Notes: generated by a model not told the origin, from the sequence alone. 64,000 nt of DNA from Adineta ricciae (GCA_905250025.1 CAJNOJ010000074.1:248001-312000), one strand, 5' to 3'; shown: positions 32,735-48,100, counted from the first letter of the stretch. Translations and numbers: made by a program.

Positions 32735-35091
32735 ATGGCGAAACAAGCTGAAGTTCTGGCGAAAATCGAAGCGAATTTGCATCGAGCTATTCAGCGTCAA
32801 GACCTGACAACACAGGTAACACTTTCTATACACAATCATTTGTTTATTTAATACTTCTACTGCATTTATATAGACGGTGAAGTTTGAACTTGATGGTCAA
32901 GTACGAGCATGTTGTTTACCGAAGTCATTTACTTATTCAGACTTACTCAAGTCTATCGAGGATTTATATGGCAATCGAGCTTTGCTTGAGCTTAATAATA
33001 TTCATTGTTTATTTTCGCGAGATGACGCACTGCGTTTACCAATCACAAATGATGAAGATTTGAAAAATTTATTTGCCATTGCAAAGGTAAATGGCTTGAA
33101 TAAACTTACATTTTTCCTGAAAAAAGAAACAACGAAGACAAATTCATCATCAAAAATGCCAACTAATCTGAATGATGATTCAGGAACAACCTCAGACGAT
33201 GGACATAATCGAGATGTTGAATCACCACCGCCAGGTACTCTCGTTCCACAAAAACGAAATCCCAAATTGAACCTCTCTCACAAGTCAACAGCATCGCACG
33301 GTGGCGGCGTTTATATTCCCGAACTGGTTCGTTGCTTTGTTTTTTTTTGCACCACAATCTCTCGTATATTTATTGCTCGAATAGATTGATGATATATTTT
33401 CCAGCGGTGGCTCATCGGCTAATAGTCGCGAATCGAGTGGAAGTAGTGAACAAGATTGTAAACGTCGTTTACGAAGTAAATCTCGAATATTTTCATCCTG
33501 ACACGAATCTTTCGATTTCTACGCTATGTCTTTTAGCGATGTCAAATAACAAACGTACATCGACATCATCGAATGTTAGCGGAAGTAGTTATTCGTCACA
33601 AACAAGCTCCAACGATTCTAATCGGACACCGTGCTCTCGTTCTGCTAACACGGATAGAAGTAGGAGATATACATGGATTGCAATTGTGTCATCAAGTTTT
33701 GTATTTTCAGTTCCACAAACACCTTCGAACTGGAAACTTGGTCGACAGTTAGGACAAGGTAGAATATACTCTTCTTTTAAAATAATTCCAACATTTCACT
33801 TGCGTTCTACAGGTGCTTTTGGAAAAGTTTTTCTTTGCTATGATGTGGATAATGGTTGTGAATTAGCAATTAAACAAATACAAATCCGGGGTATCAATTC
33901 AGACACGACACGAGTAACTAACAACGAATAAAGCTATGTCCTCTGAGATTTATGTGTTTCAGGAAGTGAAATTTCTCGAAGGCGAAATCAATATCTATAG
34001 ACAACTCGATCATGAACGTATTGTGCGCTATTATGGTGTTGAACAAACCGAAGATTACCTACAAATATTCATGGAATATATGGCAGGAGGATCTGTTCGC
34101 GAACAAATATTAAACTACGGCGCATTGACAGAACAGTTGACTAAAAAATATACGAAACAGATATTGGGCGGCCTCGTCTATCTGCATGAAAATCGTTATA
34201 TACATCGTGACATTAAATGTAGTATAGATTTATTCTACAGAGCAGCAGCAACGAATGCTATATATGTCTTTGATTTGATTTGTAGGCGCGAATATTCTAC
34301 GAGACATCTCAGGTAATATAAAATTGGGTGACTTTGGTACATCAAAGCGTTTAATTGCTATTACCAACAATAACCAAGCCAATTCTGGAACGATCGGTAA
34401 GAAAGAGAGTTAAACCAATGCAATTTACAAGTCATTCTTCGTCCGAGTGTCTGCCATAGATGCTGGTAAAAATGATGGGGGTTCATATCATGACATAGCT
34501 CGTCTTTGACTGATTTCGTCATAACGTAAGTCACACGATGAGAGACTACGTTCCGAATGATTGCTCAGTAGAAGAGTTTTCGTTTTTGACTTTCTCGACC
34601 GCTGTAAAAGAAAACATCTGTTTTTTAGGCACTGCTCATTGGACAGCACCAGAAATCATTCAAGGAAATATTTTTGGTCGCAAGGCAGATATTTGGTAAA
34701 GTATTCAGCTCAAAAGGAACATACACTATGTTTTTTTTTCTACATTAAAGGAGCCTTGGTTGTACTATAGTCGAAAGTAAGAACGAAAATTTAGTCTTGA
34801 TCAATTTTCTATGGATAAATTTTTCAGTGCTAACTACTGGTCCACCCTGGCAACATCTTCAACCAATTGCTGCTATCTTTCAGATTGTGACATCGGAGAA
34901 ACCTGAGTAAACGCAACTGCTCGATCGAATAATTCACGTTTTGACAAGTGTCATTTTCTACTTTCAGATATGAACTGCCAAAAAATGTTTCCAAATCAGC
35001 ACGCGAATTCATCCAATCGTGTTTAACCAAAGACTATCAACGTCGACCAACTGCAACAGATCTCTCTATTCATCCGTTTGTCTGTGATTAA
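32735..35091 (+). CDS. MAP3K3: MEKK2/3-type MAP kinase kinase kinase
   Basis: This Ser/Thr kinase feeds the ERK5, JNK and p38 pathways. The start MAKQAEVLAKIEANLHRAIQ is in a short first exon that splices in frame to a PB1 domain (TVKFELDGQVRACCLP to LNKLTFFLKKE), the MEKK2/3 hallmark used to bind MEK5. A Ser-rich linker follows, then the kinase domain: GQGAFGKV, ELAIKQI (VAIK Lys), HERIVRYYG, MEYMAGGSV, HRDIKCANILRD, LGDFGTSK, GRKADIWSLGCT and PTATDLSIHPF. Catalytic residues are intact. The P+1 segment reads GTAHWTAPE rather than the usual GTPYWMSPE. About nine introns, one of roughly 230 nt. AATAAA at 35340-35345. Confidence 0.92.
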
Positions 35092-35681
35092 TCTCCATCA
35101 TGAACATCAAGCCGTTGATTTTCCAATGAGAGCATTTCATAAAATATCTTCTGGTTGCATTTTTAAGCAATCCGACTCCGATGTTCTTACGCTGTTCAGA
35201 TTTTTTCTTCGTCTTGTCCGTAGTCCTTATCATTCAATAGAAAGACACACATAACTCTCATTGAATGTACATGTATATATACATATTCGAATTCGATCAA
35301 CGAGCAACACTGCGTTCTTGTGCTTAGTTATTTCATGGAAATAAATCAAACGAAGTAAACTGTTTCATTTTCAATCAAAAAATATATAGTATATTGTTCA
35401 AAAATGAAGAGAAGACGCAGATATGAGTGAATTGTGTTTTTTTCTTTGTCTTGTAACAAACACCAGTGCTCATCGAATTAGAATAAAAGAGAAAGAGAAA
35501 GAGAAAAAAATGTGTTCAGTCAAATGCACAGGACTGCACAACCAGAAAAGACTTGATCCAATAGAGAAATATTTTGTGGAATGCTAATCACAAGTGTTAA
35601 AAGATGATCTTATGTATAATAACATTGATAAAAAAAAATGAGAAGAGAAAGAAAAGTTATTGCCAATACAAAAAGAAAAAA
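35092..35681. other. Convergent spacer MAP3K / Rab GDI
   Basis: Convergent 3' regions. AATAAA at 35340-35345 belongs to the MAP3K. A purine-rich GAGAAA run lies near 35485-35510. No gene recognised. Confidence 0.4.
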
Positions 35682-37477
35682 TTAATGTGCTCCTTCCTGG
35701 TTATCGTCAGCATCCAGACCACGTGTGACTTTTGTAAAGTCAAAGGGTTCGCCCATGTAACGACGATAGACATCAAGAATGTCGAAACAAGTTGATTCGA
35801 AATGCGTTGTAGCGTCGTATGAACTTGATATAAAGAGCTGCCATGGAAAAAAAACAATTAGACATATACATGTATTTATCAATGAGATAGATTTTACTTT
35901 GCTCTTTGTTCCATCTTCAACGGGCTCATACAAATCACTGACACTAACAAATTTTTGATAGATAGGTTCGAGGAGTGCAAGACCGGGTTTGATTTCATTT
36001 TCCGGATTGTTGGTTTCGACGGTTGTACTAACCAATGCAACGTACCAATCTTTCGGTGTCACCATATTCGTTTGACCCATACAACAAACATAAATATCTA
36101 TGAACAACAAAAGAACTCGTGTTTCTTTGCATGATCGTCAAAAACGTCAACGAACCATTATGACGTTGAACTTGCTTTTGAGGAATAATAATCTGAATGG
36201 AACCTGGTGATGTATTTGATCCCACGTTGACAGGATGTCGTAGAAGACAAATAGCGCGAATAACTTTACCAACTTTTTTCACTTTGTCAGGTGCATAGGA
36301 TGGATCACAAATAACAGCTTTACAACGTGCTACTTGATCACCAGATCGAACGCCGACAACAACACCGTTTTCATAAACGATTTCGTCAACGGGCTTATCA
36401 AGCATATACGTTCCACCGTAGATAGCACTTAGACTAAAGGGACAATGATTCGTTCTACTATTTCCGTTCAAAGATATTGTACATACCGGGCGAAACCTTG
36501 TGGTAATTCGCCAAGACCGTACAATGGATAAAGATATGGCGATTTGCCATAACGTGCTAATGATTCACTGTAGAGTTTGATGCGTTTGATCGATTCCAGT
36601 ACAGGTTTTGTTAGGTAACTAAATAGAAAATGAACGATCGGTGACATAGGTGTGATACTCAGATCGACTTACTCGTCATCACTGTGGAGTGCCAAAGCAT
36701 GTCCAGTAAAATCGATGGTATCTTGATCAACACCAAATTTTTTAAATGCATCAACCATACGTGTATTTGGTGGCACGTCTTTATATGTTTTAGGATCTTT
36801 TTCATCATATTCATTAACCCAAACCAGTAGATTACGGAAACGTCTTTTTTCGAAAAGACCCATCAATGCTGAAGAAAAGAAAACATACCAATAACGAACA
36901 CTCAACTACAGTTGCCCTTACATGATGCAAGTGCTTCACGTTCATCGGCTGGTACTTTGTGAATTTTTTGTCCTTTGTATACATAACTACCTTCGATACA
37001 TTTGAATTCAAGATAACGTGTAACACCTGTATGAATCAATAATTTTACCAAAAGACCTACGTAATCAATCATCAATTGTTATGTTGTTTGTCTTCGCAAC
37101 CAATTTGTATCTTACCGTTAGCCATAAGAAACTTTGGAATTAAATCAACATTCCAATCACGGCCACGACCTGTCTCAGCTGGCGGCGGTGGTAAGTTAAA
37201 TTTCGAATAAAGCTAAGCAAAATATATGGTCATAGGCAAATGAAATGGGATTCTATTTACGTCTTCCAGAGGGGTCATCGAAGCTGATTCTCCACCGTAG
37301 TATTTGTTGCGATCCATATGCAAGATTTTCTTTCCAGCAACACCGAGTAAACCAGCTAAGACACATTCCTAAACGATTCGAGTATTCAATGAGAAAAGTG
37401 TTTCGATTTCAAATGTTGTTTTCCGTTCGTACTTTCAAGCCCGTGCCTAACAAGATAACATCATATTCTTCATCCAT
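35682..37477 (-). CDS. GDI1: Rab GDP dissociation inhibitor
   Basis: This protein extracts GDP-bound prenylated Rab GTPases from membranes and recycles them. The start is [15 protein letters not shown] (ATG at 37475-37477), followed by the conserved Rab-binding platform and [19 protein letters not shown]. Later blocks include [46 protein letters not shown] and [19 protein letters not shown] sequence. The C-terminus ends [11 protein letters not shown]. Nine or so exons lie on the minus strand. Sequence is colinear with animal GDI1/GDI2 over its full length, with no missing block, so it should be functional. It is separated by 521 nt from the divergent NUP50. Confidence 0.95.
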
Positions 37478-37998
37478 GGTTGGATCTTGTTTTTATCTCT
37501 TACAGCAAAAAGAATGAGATCGAACAGAGTAGAATTGTTGGTCTGAAAAATGAAATAATGCAATTAAAGTGACACGCGTACAGATGCGAAGAAAGAATAT
37601 GACGAGTGACGACGGCTGCTCTTCGATGATTCAATAAGATGTTTGTTCGACATACATAGCACAATTGGCGAAACAAGTAGCGACGCAGTGCATTATTTTA
37701 GCACATCTTCTCCTTCTACTAGATCACCCATAATGGATGTTAACAACTCGATTTTCATTGGTGGAATCTCAGCAATCTAACGACATCTTCTAGTGTCTCT
37801 TGAAAACTTTGTCTATATATATATAATAATAATCCCGAAATAAGTTGATATCGAAAAGGTTTTTTTTGCCTTGGATATATATTTACCTGATTAGCTGAGT
37901 CGCTACTGTCAATAATAAAAACAATATCCTTTTCTTTGCGGTTTTGTCTTCTTCTATGTTTTCCTTTCTTTCAGATTCCAACTTTTGAAATTACCATC
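37478..37998. other. Divergent spacer Rab GDI / NUP50
   Basis: This should hold both promoters. It contains an AT run near 37815-37830. A TTTCTTTCAG acceptor ends at 37974, 24 nt before the NUP50 ATG. On the minus side I see no acceptor next to the GDI ATG. Additional 5' untranslated exons are possible. Confidence 0.4.
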
Positions 37999-40032
37999 AT
38001 GCCAAAACGAAAAGTGAGTTCAAAATTAACAATATGATTGAACCTGTATTTCTCCCTCGCATTTACAGAATGATGATGTCACTGCAGACGACGAGGATGA
38101 TGAAACGAACTCACGAGAGAAATCTACTCAGCAAAAACAACAACAACAACAACCATCACAGGTGAGAGAGGAAAGCATTGCTTGAACTCAATAGCGGATC
38201 TATCATTATTCCCTTTCTAGAAAGTCTATGATTTTCACAAGAAAACTATCGAAGTTTATCCTCAACGTTTACTCGAGTTGAATCGACAGTTTGTCGCATC
38301 CATTACCTCTCAAGTCGAAGCTGAAGAATATAGTGTTCTTGTTGGAAACTGTCTCGACTATGTTCGTCAATATTTTAACTATGAAGATGATCTATTGCAA
38401 TATTCACCATGGTTAGTAACAAGACTTAAACAATCTCGTTCAGGTTAGTCAATTTGGAACTTTTACAAAGCACTCACTATGAAAATCTCTCTTTCAGATA
38501 TCGTCAAATGTTTACAAGAGACAATCGACGTTTACGAAGCACTTGCACGTCATGATTTTGATCGTATAATCGAGAAGAGCTCTAATGGACTATCATCAGA
38601 TGATACAGCGAAAAATAAAACTGCTCCAGAAGTTCAACCATCATCAACGTTTCAATTTCGTCCAGCAGCAACTACTGCATCATCATCCTCAGTATTAAGC
38701 TTTCCCAAAGCAACTACAACTACTGCAGCTACTACTTCTGCTGTCACTACTACGACTAGCGATACGATTGGGTTTAGTTTTGGACAAACAACAACCACGA
38801 CAGCAAGTAGTAGCACGTTGCCGTCAACTGGTTCTACTTTTTCTAAACCACCACCACCATCAATAACAACAACAACAACATCATCGTCATCATCATCGAC
38901 GACGACGACAACAACAACTGGATTTAATCTATCAAAACCTGTAACAACGGCAGCTAGTGATTCACTACCTTCATCTGGTTTTATCTTTTCCAAACCAATT
39001 ACTGCAACAACACTAACACCAACAACAACCAGCGACTTGACACCACCAACTGGCTTTAGTTTTAAACTGCCATCAGCATCAACATCGGCATCACCAGATA
39101 AACAAACGAGCACATCACCATTTGCATTCAGCATACCGTCAACAGGATTTGGAACGGTAGAAATCACGAAAAGCTTTCTTGTCAATCCGAACTCTTCATG
39201 ACCATTTCCTTCTAGTCAACATTCAACTCTCCTTCTTTCGGCAATCTGGGAAGCGCAGAAAAGACAACCACTGGTTCAGCGTCGTCCATCAGTTTTGCTT
39301 CACCTCCGAAATTTTCATTTGGATCAACGCCAGCGATAAGCGCAGAACAACCGGCTACGGGAGAAGATAATGAAGATGGTATTTTTACACATGATTAGAT
39401 ATTTTTATCATAATTGAACGTAATTTTGCTCTCTAGAATCAGCTGAACCACCTGAACCAGAGAAAGTTGAACACGAAGCCGATGCCAAGCTAACCTACAG
39501 GTAAAACCTTGACAGATAAGACAATATTTGAGTTGATGATAATAGCGATCTCGATTTCTCGACTATCACTGAGAAAATCGCGTATTGTATCAGCTGAGTA
39601 TGATGCTCAAAACAGAAATTATCGTGCTAGGAAATACGAATTCTTCTTTTCCAGATGTCGAATGGGAGTGGTGAAGCTAAAAGAAAATAAATTAATCAAA
39701 CGTGGACCTGTACAAGTTGTGCTGAAGGAAAGCAATGGAAAGCATCAGCTAATCATTCGATCTGATGATGCTTTAGGTAAGACAAAATTCCAATCTTCTT
39801 TACTTCATGTTATTTGCTCCTATATTTGAATTCAGGACGATTATATTTGAATATTCTTTGGGCAAAACCCATCGAAGCAACAAAGAATTCTAGTAAAGAT
39901 CTTACCTTTGTTTGTGCGATAAATCCAGGCATGCCTGAAATCAAAGAAGGTGAATTTGGCAAGGTGTTATTGCGGTTCGATAATGAAACTGATCGAAACG
40001 ATGCTCACGACAAGCTCAACAAAGAACTTTGA
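37999..40032 (+). CDS. NUP50: Nucleoporin NUP50 with C-terminal Ran-binding domain
   Basis: This is a mobile nuclear-basket nucleoporin that binds importin alpha and Ran. The N-terminus MPKRK then NDDVTADDED (intron 38014-38068) matches the family start. A helical domain (VYDFHKKTIEVYPQRLLELN) resembles the NUP50 middle segment. Next come about 200 residues of Ser/Thr-rich low complexity carrying a few scattered FG-type motifs (FSFG, FQFR, FSFK). The C-terminal RanBD follows: MGVVKLKENKLIKRG, HQLIIRSDDALGRLYLNILW and FGKVLLRFDNETD. Low-complexity tracts are encoded by ACA/TCA trinucleotide runs around 38860-38920. The family is otherwise weakly conserved, so the call rests on domain order and the RanBD. 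Confidence 0.85.
38860..38925 (+). repeat. ACA/TCA/ACG trinucleotide-rich coding tract in NUP50
   Basis: Consecutive Thr and Ser codons form an imperfect trinucleotide repeat inside the NUP50 low-complexity region. It stays in frame. Confidence 0.75.
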
Positions 40033-40280
40033 TACATTTCTTTCTTTTTGTTTCATATTGAACATTTGTCTAGAAAGAGAAAAGATCGACAGATCTTTTC
40101 TACGCATTCTTTAGGTTAATTCCTTTCGTGTTTCTTTCTTTTTTTGTTAACAACGTGCAGATCATCATGTCCTTTTCTTTGTGTCCAATGATTTGTTTCA
40201 TACCAAAAAAAAGAAAACAATATTCTGAATTATTTCATTGTTCTTTTCACTTCTTCTTCTTCTTTTCCTTTTTATTAAAG

Positions 40281-41454
40281 ATGTTTCAAAATAACGAATC
40301 ATCGTCAGACGATGATGAGATTTTATGTAAACAAGCTCTACCGATTGCTGATGATTCGATCGAACCGATTGATCTGAGCAAAATGCCAACAACTGGAGAA
40401 GAGTATTTGAGACAGGTTCGGTACGATGACCAATATTTTTCTTTTTCTGCACTAATTGCATGATGAAGCTCATGAATAACTCTAACCCAGTGCTTTTACA
40501 AGTGATTTATCAGTTCGTACGTTGATGTTGGTTATTTTCTTTAGTTTTCAAGCGTCACAATTGCCAGATTTTCGAAGCGATAGTGAAAAACAAAGACGTG
40601 TATCGAAATCTTCAAATACAAAAAACCATGCTTGGCATAAATTGTTTTCTGTACGCATTTGTTCTCAAAAAAGACTTTTCTCTTCTTAGAGTTAGTTTGT
40701 TTTTATAGACAGCCAATCCGACTGCGAAGTACGTTGTTCCAATGGATTGGCAAAACGAAGAATGTCGAACGTTTTCTGAAGTACGAAACAGCTTCTTTGA
40801 AATGCGCGACCGGCTACGAGCAGCGAATAAGAAATATAAAAATACAAAACTGAAAACTGCGAATCATTATTGGAAGTTCTGTTTTGGCGATGAGATTCCC
40901 TTTCAATCACCATTGTCGTCGTTAGAAGCTGATGAACAACAACAAATGCAGAATTCGTTTCCGACTATCACAAAAATGAGCATCCTAACACAAGTAAGTT
41001 TCTCGTCATTAGGTATGCTTTTATCCAATTCTATATTTAGCCTCAGATTCACGAACTGTTACAACATGAAATTGATTGGTTGAAGCAATGTGGATACTCC
41101 ATTCATCTTGTATGGCATTGATTTGATGATTTCTCGATAATATGATGGAACATTTTGTCTGATTTAAGGCTTTGTATACGTTTGCGACTCTCGTAGCAAT
41201 TGAAAAGCCGATTGGTGATGATGAAATGTACACCATCCGACAAATTTGTATGATATGGAAGCAGACTCGAACGAAATTTTTGGTAAGTCTTTGATATATA
41301 CGAGTAGCTCTGATTAAAAACTATTTGTCATTTTTAGAATTCTGCGGATAATCAGCAATCTGTTGATAAAGCTTTGATAAAATCATGTGATCTTTTTGTG
41401 TGTATAGTCGGTCGTTACTTTGGACAATTCGATCTAGCTGATGCCAGCGAATAA
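40281..41454 (+). CDS. GEMIN2: Gemin2, SMN-complex subunit
   Basis: This is the SMN-complex subunit that cradles the Sm pentamer during snRNP assembly. The acidic N-terminus is followed by PIDLSKMPTTGEEYLRQVR, the conserved Sm-binding N-arm. Then come QASQLPDF, WKFCFGDEIPF, a C-terminal helical bundle (ALYTFATLVAIEKPIGDDEM, MIWKQTR) and a close VGRYFGQFDLAD. Order and spacing match animal GEMIN2. The ATG at 40281 directly follows TTTATTAAAG, a possible leader acceptor. The stop is only 54 nt before the AUH start, with no AATAAA between them. Confidence 0.92.
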
Positions 41455-41508
41455 ACGATGAAATGTTTCTGTTCTTTCATTTTGTATAGTTTTCACATGT
41501 TATTCTAG
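41455..41508 (+). promoter_or_regulatory. 54-nt intercistronic gap with trans-splice-like acceptor
   Basis: Between the GEMIN2 stop and the AUH ATG lie only 54 bases. They are T-rich and end in TTATTCTAG directly against the ATG. No AATAAA or common variant is visible. This is the layout of a polycistronic pre-mRNA resolved by spliced-leader addition, which is inference. Confidence 0.55.
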
Positions 41509-42838
<1,330 letters not shown>

Positions 42839-43005
42839 TTTCAATCTTGTTTGTTATCTGAGTAACACTGTTTTTGTATTTTTATTGTCTTTTGCCTCTT
42901 TTTGCATCCATTAAACCTATAGACAAAAAAAACAAGGAACATACTACCATGGACGAACATTAATGAATAATCTTGCAAATATTTTCTCATGTAGATTTTC
43001 ATATT

Positions 43006-44380
43006 ATGGTGGGATATGATCCAGGGAAAAAGAATCTAACCAATAGTCAAATTTTACTTGCGAGTTCGACATCAGGTTTTGTTTCACGTTTTCTTTTACA
43101 ACCGATTGATGTGGTTAAGATTCGTTTTCAAGTAGGATTGAACGTTGCTTATACTCTATCAGGAATCAAACAGCGATATCTTTCTCTAGCTTCAAATTGA
43201 ACCAATTCGTCAACAGGCAGGTTCAAAATATCAGAGTCTATTTCAAACGATTCGATTGATCCATCGCGAAGAAGGGATTCGAGCTTTTTGGAAAGGACAT
43301 ATCGCTGCACAGATTCTTTCCATTTCATATACTACCTCACAAGTAAGTTGTCGAAATTAGATCGGTTTACTCTCTCAATCGAGTATTGTGTAGATGTTGG
43401 CCTTTGAAAAGGTTACTCAACAGCTCAGTGAACTGTTTCCTGGTGCAGGTTCATCAACAGCTGAGAAATCACTCGTACATTTTATCGCTGGATCGATTTC
43501 TGCTGGGGTCGGTGTGATTAGCTGTCAACCGATGGACGTCTTACGCACAAGATTTGTTGGTCAAGGTGAACCGAAGGTAATCAAGTCAAGTTAACGAAAA
43601 GAGCAGATGTGTTGCAGTATTGACTTGATAGAAATCATCTACAATTCGATTCTTTTTCGTGTGTTGTACTCTCGGCACTCAATGCGTCAGATTGAAATTA
43701 GTAGAATTCTTTTGTGTTAAACGTACGCGTTGTATTTTTAATCAGTTGTTTAATAGTCAATGATTATTCACGTTTATTTAGATCTATACGTCCTATATGC
43801 AAGCTATTCATCGTGTCTGGACTTGTGAAGGCTTTCATGGGTTCTACCGAGGATTAATTCCGGCTATTATTCTCTACGCACCTGTTTCTGCACTTACATT
43901 TGGATTCTATGAATTCTTCAATCGAGCATGGGATCATTTGCCACATAATCGATTCGGTAAGTTAGTTTCGATATTATTCGAATCAAATTCTTTCTCTCAC
44001 ATTACATAATCATAGACTCTTTAAAACATCTATCTAATGGTGGTGCTGCTGGCCTATTAGCTAAGCTTGTTGTTTATCCATTTGATTTAACTAAAAAACG
44101 TCTTGAAGTGGTCAGCTTCGAAGAAGCACGTTCAAAATTCGGACAGGTATGCCTTTTGAATGTCTGATCAATATAATCCTCTGATCGCTAAATTCGATTT
44201 TAGACACGTATTTACTCTGGTATGATGAACTGTCTTTCTGAAATCATTCGCAACGATGGTTTTACTGGACTTTACAAAGGCATAGCTCCAAGCCTGATCA
44301 AAGCCTATCTGTCCACTGCTGTGACTTTGACTATATACGATTCGATTTGTAATAATCTACGGCAAACATCATCTGATTAG
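43006..44380 (+). CDS. SLC25A19: Mitochondrial thiamine pyrophosphate carrier
   Basis: This inner-membrane carrier imports thiamine pyrophosphate into mitochondria. The start MVGYDPGKKNLTN matches the family's MVGYDP. Three carrier repeats are visible, each with the signature proline-aspartate: QPIDVVKIRFQ, QPMDVLRTRF and YPFDLTKKRLEV. KYQSLFQTIRLI, FWKGHIAAQILSIS and GQTRIYSGMMNCL also match SLC25A19. About six introns, one of roughly 200 nt. The leader acceptor TCATGTAG lies 11 nt before the ATG. AATAAA at 44424-44429. Confidence 0.93.
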
Positions 44381-45126
44381 TTTGTTTCCTCCACATATGT
44401 GTATTATTTTTCAAGTTTTGTAAAATAAATCGACACACAAATTACTTTTCTCTGGAAGAAATGCTGCGTTCCAACTGTTAAGTAACATAAATATCAAATG
44501 AAGTTCTCTACTTTTAAACATAATCATCAATGTATAATTACTGGTTCCATTTCTTCTTTTCTTCGTTATATTTCGCTCTCGCTCTCCCTTTCTCAGTTAC
44601 TCTCAATAAGTGCACCAGTTTGCGACATTGGATAGAGACAAGAAGAGACGCTCGCGTTTTCTCCCTCTCTCTCTACTAAACCATTACGTAAGATAAAAGA
44701 AGAAGAAGAAGAAGAAGAAAAAACGAAGGATGTGTGTATAAAATAAAAGGTGCCACTCTCGTGCCACAGCTGAAAACATGCTGAGTAGCAAGAGGTCATG
44801 TTTATGCGCAAGGTCAGTGTTGTTGCAAGTCGATTGCCTATAATTTAGTAAGTTGATAACAAATTTTTCGTTTGATGAACTAAATGTCAGACAGGTGGAT
44901 TTTTGTCAATAGAAATAGGAACAGACAAGGTAATATTCATAGTATAAAAACTCCGATCAAGAAGTCAAACGAGGTTTGCTTGTCTTCATTTCATCGTTCA
45001 GCATTGTGAAACGTACATTTCTTTTCACACATACGACGATTTTCTTGTGGGTGCCAAAGGTTAACTCTGTGAAAACTTAATTGTTATAATCACAGCCTTT
45101 TGTTTATTTTTAGTTTACCATTTCCC
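44381..45126. other. Spacer SLC25A19 / unknown disordered protein
   Basis: This spacer has AATAAA at 44424-44429 and a GAA trinucleotide run at about 44697-44720. A TTTATTTTTAG acceptor ends at 45113, 13 nt before the next ATG. No gene seen. Confidence 0.45.
44697..44720 (+). repeat. GAA trinucleotide microsatellite
   Basis: About eight consecutive GAA units in intergenic DNA. Confidence 0.85.
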
Positions 45127-48100
45127 ATGCAGCCAAGTCGTTCAACACATCGAACACGCTGGCGGACTCGTCGATTTTGGCGATTGTTTCATCGACAGAA
45201 GCCGGCAAGCATCGATATTACCTACACTTACGAAAATCTACTACGTTTTCGTGAGTTGCCTGTCTTGTTCTCTTCTTCTTCTACTCTACTATTGTCTTTC
45301 TTCTGCAGCGCGACTGCCGATTACTGTCCCACCACTTGTTCCGACGTTAATGTCTTATCGATGGTATGTTTCTTTCACGCGGAATGTTTGTATTTGGGCG
45401 TATGAACCCCAACTATCTCTCTTAGGTACTATTGACGTAAAGCTTGTGAGACGAACAAATGACAATGTATTTACAGCGCTAAAGAAAGAAAGAAAGAAAG
45501 AAAGAAAGCAAGAGCGAGATTATAGTTCGAAAAGAAGGATTAGATCTCTGCGTGTGCGATCGAACTAGTAAACGAGCAATCAGTTAAGCACGTTCAGAAA
45601 ATGCAAACAGTCAGTCGACGACTAGCGATTAATTGACACGCATCTGTTTAACGCCTTTTTTCTATGTTGTAAACATCGTCCCTTTTCTTCAACGAAGACA
45701 CAGACACAAGTTTTGATAGTAGTGTCAAGGTAAGAAAGAAAAGAGCGACGGAGAAAGTGAGCAAAATACAACAAACGAAAGGTGAGACAAACGCGTTGCC
45801 ATTCTTCGTGTGTGTGTGTTTATGTCTCGTATTTGAACATGCTCATTCTGCTTGATTCAACATCACTGATTATAAATCTCGAATTTCCAATTGAATCTCA
45901 ACAGACAAACAAGAACGACAAATACATTATTTTGATTACTAAAATGTGGTTTTTCTCACGTTGTATAAGCATTGATTCTTTAAATACATGTTTTCAACAA
46001 CAAAAGAATAGATCGAGTTATGATTTTCGTCTTTATGCTACCAAGTCTGATGTTTTAGCAAAAAGGTGAGACACGCTTTAATAATTTTTCTTTATTTAAT
46101 AGTTTTCCTGTTTCTAATCAAGTTCAATAGACTGAGCGAGAGAGAGAAAGTAGATGATGAAACACTTGGTATTCGTGATTACATCTCCATTTCCTTCCTG
46201 TTGAATAATCTGTGAACATCCGGTTTACATTTTTCTTTTCTATCATAAGAATTAATGTGTACATAAGATATTCCTGCATTACATCATATTTGTTCATTTT
46301 GAACATCGATGAAAGAACCCAAAGTAATTACCTAGAATAATACTCGACACTGAAAATCTGTAAATAATCACATTTGTGTTATAAGAAGATAGATTTTTCA
46401 TAAAACCTATGCGACAGAGTCATTTGTGCGTAAATCTCATTTTGAATTTCTCTTGTTGTCTATAGGAACGATGAAGATGACTGTGAACCTGTGCCTAAGA
46501 AACCTCCACGTGATGCACATTATCAACAGCATTTCCGTCGACGTTTACCAAAGCGTTATAGTGATATCGTTGGACCGACGACGACGAAAGTGAACCCTCC
46601 ACGAAGAGAATTCACATTTAAAGAGAAAGAATCGACGGATGCTGCTGCTGCTGTACTTTCTCCACGTAATCATCGACAGTTGTCCAGTAAGCCAAATAAA
46701 ACCGAAGATATTTATACTGTTAATGCGCCGAATAAAAAGACAAACGAAACTGTTTCATCGGTTCCGCGGACGGAAAAATACGAACGATCGAATCCAGCCC
46801 GTCGGTATAATAGTAAAAACAAGCGTTTAGCCAGCACAAATGCAGTCGATCTTCTAGCACATCGCATGCAAGCAGCAATGAGTGCAGAACTGATGCATTC
46901 ACTTGATCGAAATTTTGTTTTTGGCGACAAGAAACAAACCGCTAGTTATCTTCATATGAACCGCTCCTATTCTTTCAATATTTCGACACCGCCACCAAGT
47001 GCGTGGTGGCAAAAATCTATTCATATGGACCATCATTACTATATGATTCCACGCGTGAAAACATATCTTGACGATGAACAAAAATCCATTGAAACGATCC
47101 AATCCCTCGATGAACCTACACCCGACTACGAAGAAGAAATTGTCATTCAGGAAAATCAAAATGATCAAACTGACGAAGAACCTGCTGCAGATTACGAAGA
47201 TTCAACAGTGACACCAGCGTCCGACCACACGGAATCGCCCGTTGGTCAGTCAGCAGCGTATGATCTGGGTGTGTCATCATCGTTTGTTCTTCCACAAAAC
47301 TCCCTCACTCCAAGCAGCGAGGCGTGTACGCAAGACGAATCATCAGTACCACCAACTCCTCCTCCACTTCCAAGTGCAATATTCGAACAAAAGAATATCA
47401 CATTCCGTTGCCGTACCATTGCAGATACAATCAGTGCCGATCATAAATTGATATTAAAAGATGAAACGGAGATCCGGATAAAAGCTAAAGAAGAAAAACA
47501 AACAGGTAAAGGGCTTTCCATTGTGCAATTCATTTAGTTTCTGTACTTTCTTCTTTTCAAGTTTCTAAATTACAGACACCCCCTGTAAAAAAATCACCTC
47601 CGATTTCTCTTGTTACATCGAAACCATGTTATTTACATCTTTCCAAAGAAATCCTACAAAAGACAACATTACGTAAAGTTTCTCAACCCGTCTCCCGTTC
47701 GTATTCAACCTATGGGTCGATGTCTCATTTAAATGAACATGACACTGAGTCAACAACATTACGCGGTCGTCACACTGTTACCAACGATGATCAAGCCATC
47801 GATGGTTTATCATCATCAGCCACAACATCGATTGTGATTGAAAATGAATATGAACATCGAACTTCGTCAAAAATCTACAATGACTATAAACGACGCGCAT
47901 CTTCTATAAATATTTCAACAACGAAAAGTTTCAATGGCACTTACAATCACGCCTCTCACATTCACCCAATTCATACCCATATCGGTTTACGTTCGTCGAC
48001 TTCATCATCATCTACCATTGATAAAACATCTGATCTGAATCTCTCGAATAAGCAAATGGATGTCGGTATCATTAATCAATTGAATGAACATCTATCCGTT

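Noticed and set aside
38652-39185. 177-codon minus-strand frame over NUP50
   Set aside because: Shadow of the Ser/Thr trinucleotide repeats; translates to Val/Asp runs.
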